Of a DNA stretch of 18,035 nt, positions 7,787 to 13,978 are shown piece by piece (the stretch's first letter is position 1; every line of letters starts with the position of its first letter). Origin of the DNA: Gammaproteobacteria bacterium (GTDB lineage Bacteria; Pseudomonadota; Gammaproteobacteria; GCA-002705445; GCA-002716945). The position numbers and the translations under genes are program-made. The notes under the pieces were generated by a model. That model saw only the letters and a program-made list of their open reading frames with translations. It was not told the DNA's origin and searched no databases. Location of the stretch: positions 2,556 to 20,590 of the forward strand of contig NZWU01000042.1 of NCBI GenBank assembly GCA_002701705.1. Reading direction: 5' to 3'.

Positions 7787-8108
7787 AAAAATAACTATTG
7801 AAGATTTTTTAAAAGTTGATCTCAGGATTGGAAAAATAGTTCTAGTTGAAGATGTTGAGGATTCAAGAAAACTTTTGAAACTTAATGTAGATATTGGCGA
7901 TGAAGTGAGAACAGTATTTGCTGGTATTAAAAAATCATACAACCCAGATGATTTGCTGGGTAAATTAGTAGTAATAATAGTAAATCTTAAGCCAAGAGAA
8001 ATGAAATTTGGTGTTTCTGATGGTATGGTACTTGCGACACAAAACGATGATCAAATAATCATTCTGCAACCTGAAAAGGAAGTGCCATCAGGTTCTAAAA
8101 TATCCTGA
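7779..8108 (+). CDS. Stand-alone MetRS C-terminal tRNA-binding domain (Trbp111/MetG-beta type)
   Basis: A 109-residue OB-fold protein matching the C-terminal domain of long bacterial MetRS. Recognisable stretches are KVDLRIGKI (residues 13-21), VFAGIKKSY (46-54), LVVIIVNLKPREMKFG (63-78) and SDGMVLAT (80-87). It starts 8 bases before the end of metG in the +1 frame. A purine-rich AGGAAGAGG sits a few bases before its ATG, so it looks like a true, translationally coupled gene, not a sequencing frameshift. The two polypeptides presumably associate, as in Aquifex where the domain is also a separate protein. Its own stop (TGA) shares one base with the next ATG. Confidence 0.88.
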   Translation: MDEKITIEDFLKVDLRIGKIVLVEDVEDSRKLLKLNVDIGDEVRTVFAGIKKSYNPDDLLGKLVVIIVNLKPREMKFGVSDGMVLATQNDDQIIILQPEKEVPSGSKIS

Positions 8109-8725
8109 TGATTCATAAATTAAGTTTCATTGAGAAAATTACTGAGGCTCTTCCCCAGCTCCAATGTAAAAAATGTGGCTATGATGATTGCAAATCTTAC
8201 GCGTCAGCTGTGGTTAACCAAGATGAGAAACTAAACAAGTGTGAACCAGGTAAACAGCATACTCAGAATCAACTTAGAAAAATTTTAAAAGGGGAAGAGG
8301 AAATTGACCTAAATGAAATTAAGCAATATCAAATTGCTGAAATCAATGAGAGCGAATGCATCGGGTGTACAATATGTATTAAGGTTTGCCCTGTAGATGC
8401 AATAGTGGGAGCAAAGCTTCAAAAACATTTTATTATCAACCAACAATGTAATGGATGTGAGCTGTGCATCAGTCAATGTCCCGTTGATTGTATGAAGATG
8501 GTTAATAATCCAAAGAGCTTGTCATGGGTGTGGCCTGGTAAACAGGCTGAAAAATCTAGAGGTTATTATTTTAATCGTCTACGAAGAATTGAAAGCATCA
8601 GAAATAATAGAAGAATCAATACAAAACAATCTCATAAGAAAGAATCAATCCAGCAATACATTAAAGATGCAATTGCACGAGAGACTAAAAAATATAAAAA
8701 AATAAAAGAATATGGACAAAAATAA
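8108..8725 (+). CDS. RsxB/RnfB-like iron-sulfur protein, soluble stand-alone form
   Basis: A 205-residue ferredoxin-like protein. It has an N-terminal four-cysteine [4Fe-4S] domain (C20, C23, C28, C45 in CKKCGYDDC...C) and two ferredoxin CxxCxxCxxxCP motifs (C84/C87/C90/C94 and C114/C117/C120/C124). A basic, helical C-terminal tail follows (about residues 140-205). RnfB/RsxB normally carries electrons within the membrane Rnf/Rsx complex and begins with a membrane helix. This protein starts directly at the cluster domain (residue 15 is already ALPQLQC) and has no hydrophobic N-terminus. No other rnf/rsx subunit gene is present, although nth follows, as it does after rsx operons in E. coli. It may be an orphan electron carrier serving another partner. 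Start overlaps the preceding stop (TGATG). Confidence 0.85.
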   Translation: MIHKLSFIEKITEALPQLQCKKCGYDDCKSYASAVVNQDEKLNKCEPGKQHTQNQLRKILKGEEEIDLNEIKQYQIAEINESECIGCTICIKVCPVDAIVGAKLQKHFIINQQCNGCELCISQCPVDCMKMVNNPKSLSWVWPGKQAEKSRGYYFNRLRRIESIRNNRRINTKQSHKKESIQQYIKDAIARETKKYKKIKEYGQK

Positions 8726-9353
8726 TATTGCTAAAATTTTTGAGGTGCTAAAAAAAAATAATCCTTCACCAATGACGGAACTCAAATACAAAACTAAATT
8801 CCAATTATTAATCAGTGTAATACTATCTGCTCAAACAACAGATAAAAGTGTAAATGCTGCAACGGCTAAACTCTTTAAAATTGCTGGTACCCCGAAAAAA
8901 ATATATGCTTTAGGAGAAGAAAAATTAAAAGGCTTTATTAGATCAATTGGGCTTTATAATGCTAAAGCAAAAAATGTTGTGCAGACTTGTAAAATACTCA
9001 TGACAAAATTTCAAAATAAAGTTCCTTCGGACAGAGAGACACTGCAAAAATTACCTGGTGTAGGAAGAAAGACCGCTAATGTTGTATTGAACAATGCTTT
9101 TGGACTACCTACTATCGGGGTGGATACACATGTCTTCAGGGTTTCAAATAGATTGGGAATTGCTCAAGGAAAAAACGTACTTGAGGTTGAGAAAAAACTT
9201 GAGAAAAATGTACCTGATAAATTTAAATTGCATGCCCACCATTGGTTGATAATACTCGGCAGATATACATGCATTGCAAGAAGACCCTTATGCGGAAAGT
9301 GTAAAGTGTTTGAATTTTGTAAATATAAAAAAAAGATTATAAATGATGGTTAG
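8712..9353 (+). CDS. nth: Endonuclease III (DNA glycosylase/AP lyase)
   Basis: Nth excises oxidised pyrimidines and cleaves the resulting abasic site in base excision repair. The 213-residue protein has the helix-hairpin-helix LPGVGRKTA (114-122) with catalytic lysine K120, catalytic aspartate D138 in VDTHV, and the C-terminal [4Fe-4S] ligands C187, C194, C197 and C203 with the C-x6-C-x2-C-x5-C spacing. These positions match the E. coli enzyme residue for residue. The gene overlaps the end of the RsxB-like gene by 14 bases, and its last four bases overlap the end of mazG on the other strand. Confidence 0.96.
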   Translation: MDKNNIAKIFEVLKKNNPSPMTELKYKTKFQLLISVILSAQTTDKSVNAATAKLFKIAGTPKKIYALGEEKLKGFIRSIGLYNAKAKNVVQTCKILMTKFQNKVPSDRETLQKLPGVGRKTANVVLNNAFGLPTIGVDTHVFRVSNRLGIAQGKNVLEVEKKLEKNVPDKFKLHAHHWLIILGRYTCIARRPLCGKCKVFEFCKYKKKIINDG

Positions 9354-9712
9354 TTTTTTTTAGCTAACTGCCAAATTTCCTCCATCTCTTCTGGCCCAAC
9401 CAACTCCTTGCCTCTTTCCTGCATTATTGATGTAACCTTTTGAAATCTGGTTTTAAACTTTTCATTTGCAGACAACAGGATTGCATTTGGGTCTATTTTT
9501 AGATGTCTCGCTAAACAGATTACTGTGAACAATAAATCTCCTAACTCTTCCTTAATCAAATTATGATTATCAGTTTTAATTGCTTCTTCTATTTCTTTTG
9601 TTTCCTCCCTTAGTTTGTCAATAATCCCTTTGATCTCTAACCAATCAAGACCAACTTCCTTCGCCTGGATTTGTAAAATCATAGATTCATCAAAAATATT
9701 TTTATCACTCAT
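9350..9712 (-). CDS. mazG: MazG-type nucleotide pyrophosphohydrolase, single-domain form
   Basis: MazG hydrolyses (d)NTPs to monophosphates and pyrophosphate, cleaning the nucleotide pool and, in some bacteria, lowering ppGpp. The 120-residue protein carries the metal-binding EExxE (E36, E37, E40) and ExxD (E56...D59 in EELGD) motifs, followed by LLFTVICLARHLKIDP and NEKFKTRF, typical of the MazG C-terminal domain. E. coli MazG is about 263 residues with two such domains; only one is present here. There is no room for a second, because the gene is bounded by nth downstream and by the divergent amgK region upstream. The 3' end overlaps nth by four bases. Confidence 0.85.
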   Translation of the reverse strand: MSDKNIFDESMILQIQAKEVGLDWLEIKGIIDKLREETKEIEEAIKTDNHNLIKEELGDLLFTVICLARHLKIDPNAILLSANEKFKTRFQKVTSIMQERGKELVGPEEMEEIWQLAKKN

Positions 9713-9791
9713 TTTTCAAAATATATTTTAAAACATTACTTTATAATTATATCTTTCCTTTGGAGAAAATATAAAAATATAATCCATATTC

Positions 9792-9820
9792 TTGTAGATT
9801 TTTTGACGCCAAAATATATA
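9792..9820 (+). promoter_or_regulatory. Candidate promoter for amgK-murU-tRNA
   Basis: TTGTAG (9792-9797) and TATATA (9815-9820) are separated by 17 bases, a reasonable sigma70 arrangement in the 122-base gap between mazG and amgK. Transcription would begin around 9827, leaving a leader of only some eight bases, and no Shine-Dalgarno is seen before the ATG at 9835. The AT richness of the gap makes chance matches likely. Confidence 0.3.
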
Positions 9821-9834
9821 GTAATATCTATAAT

Positions 9835-10812
9835 ATGGATAAAAAAAGACAAGATTTGCTTAATGGTTGGGTAACCACTCTTTACTCATCAAAATATACA
9901 ATATCCCCTGCCTCTTCAGATGCAAGTTTTAGAAATTATTATCGTATTAAATCTAATAAAAAATCTAAAATTATTATGGATGCCCCTCCTGGGAAAGAAC
10001 CCTTAGGTCCTTTTTTAGACATAACAAAACGCTTAAAAGATGCTGATGTTAATGTCCCAGAAATATTTGAAGTAAATAAGAAGCTTGGATTCGTACTTAT
10101 GAGTGATTTAGGTACTGATCAATATCTTGAAAAACTTAATCATGAAACTGTTTTTTGTCTATACACTGATGCTCTTGATACCATAAGGAAAATGCAATCT
10201 AGAACTGATACGAAAAATTTAAAATTGTTTAATACCAATGAACTATTATCTGAAATGAATCTTTTTAGAGACTGGTTTTTAAAACAGGAGCTCCAATTAG
10301 ATTTTAAAGTTCCTGCGAGTAATTTTATAAGTGAATGTTTCCAGTCCATAATTAAAATTATCTTAGAAATACCAACAACATTTGTTCATAGAGATTATCA
10401 TTCAAGAAATCTTATGGTTACTGAAACAAACAACCCTGGAGTTCTTGATTATCAAGATGCACTCATAGGACCCATTACATATGACCTAGCATCTCTTCTA
10501 AAAGATTGTTATGTGAAATGGGATGAAGCTTTGGTAGAAAGAATGATTGATTCATATTATAGAAGAATACGCGTAACTTATTCAAAAATGAATTTAGATG
10601 AGTTTATTTTTTGGTTTGATGTAACAGCACTTCAAAGACATCTTAAAGCTATAGGAATTTTCTCGCGGCTAAAGCATAGAGATAAAAAGGTTCAGTTTAT
10701 GGAAGATATACCGAGGACATATTCGTATATCCATAACACTATTGCTAAATATAGTGAATTGGGTGATATAAAAGTATTACTTAATGACTTGGATATAAAT
10801 AGTAAATTATGA
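9835..10812 (+). CDS. amgK: N-acetylmuramate/N-acetylglucosamine anomeric kinase AmgK
   Basis: AmgK phosphorylates the anomeric carbon of MurNAc (and GlcNAc) recovered from peptidoglycan turnover. The product is MurNAc-1-phosphate, used by MurU. The 325-residue protein has the aminoglycoside-phosphotransferase/choline-kinase fold: an ATP-binding N-lobe with SSDASFRNYYRI (residues 27-38), the catalytic loop VHRDYHSRNLMV (184-195; D187 and N192), and the metal-binding LDYQDA (D205). The downstream murU overlaps by four bases (ATGA), the strongest contextual support for AmgK over a generic phosphotransferase. The route bypasses MurA-dependent de novo synthesis and is present in Pseudomonas but absent from E. 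coli. Confidence 0.9.
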   Translation: MDKKRQDLLNGWVTTLYSSKYTISPASSDASFRNYYRIKSNKKSKIIMDAPPGKEPLGPFLDITKRLKDADVNVPEIFEVNKKLGFVLMSDLGTDQYLEKLNHETVFCLYTDALDTIRKMQSRTDTKNLKLFNTNELLSEMNLFRDWFLKQELQLDFKVPASNFISECFQSIIKIILEIPTTFVHRDYHSRNLMVTETNNPGVLDYQDALIGPITYDLASLLKDCYVKWDEALVERMIDSYYRRIRVTYSKMNLDEFIFWFDVTALQRHLKAIGIFSRLKHRDKKVQFMEDIPRTYSYIHNTIAKYSELGDIKVLLNDLDINSKL

Positions 10813-11462
10813 CTACAAAAGCAATGATACTGGCATCTGGTCGCGGTGAGAGGATGAAATCTCTGACAAGAGATACCCCCAAGCCGATGCTAAAAATAGG
10901 GGGTATTACTTTAATAGAGGATAAGATATTACGTTTAGTTGAATCAGGTATCAAAGATATCTTAATTAATGTTGGCTATTTGGGTGATCAGATTATAAGT
11001 CATGTCGGCGATGGTTCTAAATATGGAATTTCAATTACAATTAGTAATGAGGGTGACGCCCCTATTGGCACCGGAAATGGTATAAGGAAAATCATAGATT
11101 ACTTTGATGAAAAACCATTCATTGTTGTTAATGCTGACATTTGGACAAATTATTTATTTATTGATTTAAGTGAAAAACTATCTGATGATGCGCTTGCTCA
11201 TATCATCCTGGTTAATAATCCCTCTCATCATGATGGTGATTTTTCACTCTATGAACAAGATGTTATAGCTGGAAATGATTTTACTTTCTCTGGAATAGGT
11301 ATTTACAAACCAAAGCTTTTTGGACTACATAATGATAAAGAACTTGGAGAAATTTTAAAAAAAGAAAAAAAGATCACCGGTGAACTCTATAGAGGATTGT
11401 GGAATGATGTTGGTACTCCAGAACGACTAGATCAAATCAGGAAAAACCTTGCCAATAACTAA
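10809..11462 (+). CDS. murU: N-acetylmuramate-1-phosphate uridylyltransferase MurU
   Basis: MurU converts MurNAc-alpha-1-phosphate and UTP to UDP-MurNAc, returning recycled wall sugar to peptidoglycan synthesis. The 217-residue nucleotidyltransferase begins AMILASGRGERM (residues 5-16), the nucleotide-binding loop, followed by TPKPML (23-28). VNADIWTN (about 112-119) holds the metal-binding aspartate, and ELYRGLWNDVGTPERL near the C-terminus fits the family end. The length matches Pseudomonas MurU (about 220). Its ATG overlaps the amgK stop and its stop lies one base from the following tRNA gene. Confidence 0.93.
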   Translation: MTTKAMILASGRGERMKSLTRDTPKPMLKIGGITLIEDKILRLVESGIKDILINVGYLGDQIISHVGDGSKYGISITISNEGDAPIGTGNGIRKIIDYFDEKPFIVVNADIWTNYLFIDLSEKLSDDALAHIILVNNPSHHDGDFSLYEQDVIAGNDFTFSGIGIYKPKLFGLHNDKELGEILKKEKKITGELYRGLWNDVGTPERLDQIRKNLANN

Positions 11463-11463
11463 T

Positions 11464-11536
11464 GGACTGTTAGCTCAGTTGGTAGAGCAGTCGCCTCTTA
11501 AGCGATAGGTCCTGGGTTCGAGCCCCAGACAGTCCA
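11464..11536 (+). tRNA. tRNA-Lys (anticodon CTT)
   Basis: A complete 73-base cloverleaf. The acceptor stem is GGACTGT/ACAGTCC, the D arm contains AGCTCAGTTGGTAGAGC, the anticodon stem GTCGC/GCGAT encloses loop CTCTTAA with anticodon CTT at 11497-11499, the T arm is CTGGG-TTCGAGC-CCCAG, and the discriminator is A. The 3' CCA is not encoded (CTA follows), so it must be added enzymatically. The gene starts one base after the murU stop and ends directly against the acyP stop on the other strand, so it is likely cut out of an amgK-murU transcript. CTT reads AAG lysine codons; a TTT isoacceptor would be expected elsewhere. Confidence 0.97.
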
Positions 11537-11812
11537 CTACCTTGTTGGTATTATTTCAAAAGATTTTTCAATATACTCTACTTCTGTATCATATACTTTT
11601 ACTAGCTCTACAAATGAATTAGGCGGCCCAATCTTACATTCCCCTATTAATTCATGAATGACGACCTCCTTGCCAACCAATAGTGCTTCGACTTGTCCAG
11701 CATTTAAGTTTCTAACCCAACCAAAAATACCTCTGTTCATTGCTAATCTCTGGAGCCAATAACGAAAACCCACACCTTGTACTTTGCCAGAAATAACGAT
11801 AATTTTTTTCAA
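11537..11812 (-). CDS. acyP: Acylphosphatase
   Basis: Acylphosphatase hydrolyses acyl-phosphate bonds in small cytoplasmic metabolites. The diagnostic GKVQGVGFRYW carries the phosphate-binding arginine, and GWVRNLNAGQVEA carries the catalytic asparagine. No ATG is available in frame. The chosen TTG (11810-11812) gives 91 residues, the usual family size, and leaves 17 bases after the DUF2182 stop. Another TTG at 11852-11854 would give 105 residues and overlap the DUF2182 gene by 25 bases. Neither has a convincing ribosome binding site. The stop codon abuts the tRNA 3' end with no gap. The identity of the protein is firm; the start is not. Confidence 0.88.
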   Translation of the reverse strand: MKKIIVISGKVQGVGFRYWLQRLAMNRGIFGWVRNLNAGQVEALLVGKEVVIHELIGECKIGPPNSFVELVKVYDTEVEYIEKSFEIIPTR

Positions 11813-11829
11813 GTTACCATAGGAATAGG

Positions 11830-12708
11830 CTAGACAGTTATAGCTATTCCCCAAAAAATAAGTAAGGTTCCAGTAACTCTGCGAAATAATAAAGGGTTTT
11901 TATAGGATAATTTTTCAAGCAAAACGACAACAGTCAAAATAATCACCCACATAATATTCATGACGCCGAGTGCGAATAAAGTCAACATTAAGGCCCAACA
12001 ACATCCAACACAAAAAAATCCATGTTTGTACCCAATGATAAATGCTCCTAAGTTACCGTCCTTCCAATTGTTCATCATAAAACTAAGGGGTGATTGACAA
12101 ACGGTCAAGCACGCATCTTTTAATGGAGTAAATTGATAAATACCTGCAATTACCAACATCATCGATCCAAGATATGCATGCGTCGGTTCCATCATAGGGT
12201 TTAGCATTCCACTCAGATGCATTAAGTACTGCGGAAAAGTTATTACAAGACTGAATAATATCCAGCTGGTTAAATAACCTGCAAGCAGTACTAGTGTTGA
12301 AGCTGATGCTTGCCCTTGTTGTTTTTGTCGTATGCTTAGAGTTGTAAAAAGCATTAACATTGGCAAAATTGATGGGGTCATCATAGCGGTCATCATGACA
12401 GACCACATTAGAAAGAGGAGGAAGAAATCTTGTGCTTGCCAAACATTACTCATTGGAGGCATCCAAGTCAGAATTGAAGTTAATAGACTCGAGTCCTTTG
12501 TGGTGTCAATTGAATCCATTTTCATAGATTCATTCATAGGCATATCCATTGTCATTTCACCCGAGAAAGGTAAAGTTCCCATGTGCCAGCCCATACCCAC
12601 TATATAAACCCAAGATGTTAACAAGACAACAAGGACACCAATATAGACCGTCATACGATCTTTTAATGGCGCTCTTTCATCTAGAATTGGCTTTGTTTTA
12701 TCATCCAT
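11830..12708 (-). CDS. DUF2182 polytopic membrane protein, predicted metal-binding
   Basis: A 292-residue integral membrane protein of the DUF2182 family, described only as predicted metal-binding. About seven hydrophobic segments are visible (roughly residues 20-40, 93-122, 137-160, 176-192, 223-241, 244-265, 278-292). After the first helix an apparently exported loop is unusually methionine-rich: M39, M43, M52, M54, M56, M58, M62 and M64, in GMGWHMG and EMTMDMPMNE. Family-typical cysteines are C200/C204 in DACLTVC and C233/C236/C237 in FFCVGCCW. The pattern suits soft metals such as copper(I), but no function is proven. It follows the DUF1326 gene, with which it commonly pairs, but a terminator-like hairpin lies between them. 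No Shine-Dalgarno is seen. Confidence 0.85.
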   Translation of the reverse strand: MDDKTKPILDERAPLKDRMTVYIGVLVVLLTSWVYIVGMGWHMGTLPFSGEMTMDMPMNESMKMDSIDTTKDSSLLTSILTWMPPMSNVWQAQDFFLLFLMWSVMMTAMMTPSILPMLMLFTTLSIRQKQQGQASASTLVLLAGYLTSWILFSLVITFPQYLMHLSGMLNPMMEPTHAYLGSMMLVIAGIYQFTPLKDACLTVCQSPLSFMMNNWKDGNLGAFIIGYKHGFFCVGCCWALMLTLFALGVMNIMWVIILTVVVLLEKLSYKNPLLFRRVTGTLLIFWGIAITV

Positions 12709-12713
12709 ACAAT

Positions 12714-12753
12714 AAAAAACGACCCATGCATGATTTAAAAAGCACGGGTCGTT
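12714..12753 (-). terminator. Intrinsic terminator or attenuator between the DUF1326 and DUF2182 genes
   Basis: On the minus strand AACGACCC (12753-12746) pairs perfectly with GGGTCGTT (12725-12718). After one mismatch three inner base pairs extend the stem (GTGC against TGCA-side bases), and six T residues follow (complement of 12714-12719). It starts 12 bases after the DUF1326 stop and ends 6 bases before the DUF2182 ATG. This is a textbook intrinsic terminator placed inside an apparent operon, so read-through would set the level of DUF2182. Confidence 0.8.
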
Positions 12754-12764
12754 GAGCTATTTTA

Positions 12765-13568
12765 TTAACCTACTTCTTTAGCAGTTTGTTTTGCTCCACC
12801 ATCCATATAAACAAACGGTGAACTCAAACCATTACCACCCTCAAACGTATGGCTAATGCCGTGATCATTATAGGTCATCTTTTCGGCTCTGCTAACAGTG
12901 ATTGGAAACGGAGGTGCCACTGCCAATGGTGTATCGTGTACCATTACAGGTCTTCCCGCTGCCCCACCTAGCTGTGTCATTTTATTTTCACCGACTCCAT
13001 GAATAATTAAATGTCTGTCAGGTGAATGTTCCTTCATAGTAATTGAAACAGATCTTGTAGGTAAGAAATGACGTGGACCGCCTTCTTCTCCTTGTACAAG
13101 ACTTGCGACAACACCTAAGTGTCCGCCGTGGATGCCATGATAAGCTTCTTTCAAAGCTTGATGCTGCGAATTACTTGCATCATCATCAATGTATAGAGCG
13201 ACTTTAAAACCACCTTTAAGTAAATTTCCTGGCGCATGTAAAAACATACCCACTTTCAATCCCCCTACATCGACATCTCCCACATGACCTTTTTCTATAT
13301 TCCAAGCAAGCATTGCTGTGCAATAACCAACAGTTGGATCCAACAGTAGCAGACAAGGGCATATTGTTTCACAAGTACAAGATTCGAAATATGTACCTTT
13401 AAGGTACATGGTCTTCGGTGCACCGTGACTATCTGCCACAGCATCTCCAGACTTAAACATTGACCCTACAACAGGAGTTGCCGCTGCCACGGTTGCTAGC
13501 CCTTTCATAAATTCTCTTCTTGAATCAGAGATTTTAGAAAGCAGGCTTCTTTTTGTATTTTCTGACAT
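12765..13568 (-). CDS. Tat-exported DUF1326 protein with C-x-C-x3-C-x-C motif
   Basis: A 267-residue DUF1326-family protein of unknown function. The N-terminus holds a twin-arginine signal, SRREFMK (residues 16-22), then a hydrophobic stretch and a likely cleavage site at AVA-D (45/46), predicting export in folded form. The mature part starts with YLKGTYFESCTCETICPC. This holds C64, C66, C70 and C72, a C-x-C-x3-C-x-C set, with C83 nearby, a plausible metal or cluster site. Several histidines follow (HGIHGGH, 144-150). AGGAG lies seven bases before the ATG. Base composition looks less AT-rich by eye than most neighbours. The DUF2182 membrane gene follows after a terminator-like hairpin, and the two families are often adjacent. 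A metal-handling role is inferred only. Confidence 0.85.
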   Translation of the reverse strand: MSENTKRSLLSKISDSRREFMKGLATVAAATPVVGSMFKSGDAVADSHGAPKTMYLKGTYFESCTCETICPCLLLLDPTVGYCTAMLAWNIEKGHVGDVDVGGLKVGMFLHAPGNLLKGGFKVALYIDDDASNSQHQALKEAYHGIHGGHLGVVASLVQGEEGGPRHFLPTRSVSITMKEHSPDRHLIIHGVGENKMTQLGGAAGRPVMVHDTPLAVAPPFPITVSRAEKMTYNDHGISHTFEGGNGLSSPFVYMDGGAKQTAKEVG

Positions 13569-13574
13569 GTCAGA
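13561..13574. repeat. 14-bp perfect palindrome over the DUF1326 start codon
   Basis: TCTGACATGTCAGA is identical to its reverse complement and contains the DUF1326 ATG (13566-13568) at its centre. In mRNA it could fold into a five-pair stem with a CATG loop that hides the start codon, or in DNA act as a dimeric binding site. It may also be coincidence. Confidence 0.5.
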
Positions 13575-13587
13575 TCTCCTATTTATA

Positions 13588-13605
13588 TATTAGTAATTAC
13601 TAATA
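13588..13605. promoter_or_regulatory. 18-bp perfect palindrome, candidate operator
   Basis: TATTAGTAATTACTAATA reads the same on both strands without a mismatch. It lies 20 bases upstream of the DUF1326 start, where a promoter would be expected (possible -35 TTTAAA and -10 TAATAT on the minus strand, 18 bases apart). A dimeric repressor or activator site is a reasonable inference; AT richness raises the chance of an accidental palindrome, but 18 bases is long. Confidence 0.5.
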
Positions 13606-13606
13606 C

Positions 13607-13620
13607 TTTGTTTAAACAAA
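13607..13620. promoter_or_regulatory. 14-bp perfect palindrome next to the 18-bp one
   Basis: TTTGTTTAAACAAA is a perfect palindrome one base from the 18-bp palindrome. It overlaps the candidate -35 region of the DUF1326 promoter and could be a second site for the same or another regulator. Confidence 0.4.
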
Positions 13621-13693
13621 CGTCGTCTGTCTAGACTATTATATATTTTTTAAGTTTCATAGAAATATATAAGGAAAAGCATATATTTTTTTG

Positions 13694-13699
13694 TATAAT
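13694..13699 (+). promoter_or_regulatory. Candidate -10 element for the small lipoprotein gene
   Basis: A consensus TATAAT lies 27 bases before the ATG of the lipoprotein gene. No clear -35 element stands 16-18 bases upstream. The gap to the divergent DUF1326 gene (13569-13726) is the longest intergenic stretch in the window and must hold both promoters. Confidence 0.4.
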
Positions 13700-13726
13700 A
13701 AGAATTAGAGTCAACTAGGGGGACGC

Positions 13727-13969
13727 ATGAGAAACATAACAATATTGACAATGTTTATGCTGACAGTGGTGTTAACTTCTTGTGGTGGTGGCATTGGTAC
13801 ACCTCCAACAAGTTATACTGCAAAAATTTATCCGATTGAAGGTGATTTTGATCGTTTTGAAACGCATGGCCCATTTTCATCTAGGGATGAATGTACGGCT
13901 AAAGCTCAAGAATTAAGTGCAGCTGCATACTCTTGTGATCCAGCTGATCCACCACCACCAGCAGAATAA
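13727..13969 (+). CDS. Small lipoprotein, function unknown
   Basis: An 80-residue protein with a lipoprotein signal: a short basic start, a hydrophobic core ITILTMFMLTVVL, and the lipobox L16-T-S-C19. The mature part of about 62 residues begins CGGGIGTPP and ends in a proline-rich tail. It contains two further cysteines (C56 and C70), which could form a disulfide in the periplasm. AGGGGG lies a few bases before the ATG and a 13-bp hairpin follows the stop, so it has the signs of a real single-gene unit. I do not recognise a family. It is divergent from the DUF1326 gene, and shared regulation through the palindromes between them is possible. Confidence 0.8.
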   Translation: MRNITILTMFMLTVVLTSCGGGIGTPPTSYTAKIYPIEGDFDRFETHGPFSSRDECTAKAQELSAAAYSCDPADPPPPAE

Positions 13970-13978
13970 ATTGTATTT

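Noticed and set aside
7770-7790. Programmed or erroneous frameshift joining metG to its C-terminal domain
   Set aside because: No slippery heptamer is seen before the stop, the shift needed is +1 without an RF2-like signal, and the second gene has its own ATG and Shine-Dalgarno; treated as a split gene.
9829-9834. Consensus TATAAT directly before the amgK ATG
   Set aside because: A -10 element here would place the transcription start inside the gene; the AmgK N-terminus looks right from the annotated ATG, so the match is taken as chance.
12083-12442. A 119-codon open frame within the DUF2182 gene, same strand, different frame
   Set aside because: It lies wholly inside a gene with clear family motifs, and its translation shows no domain or membrane pattern; a shadow frame.
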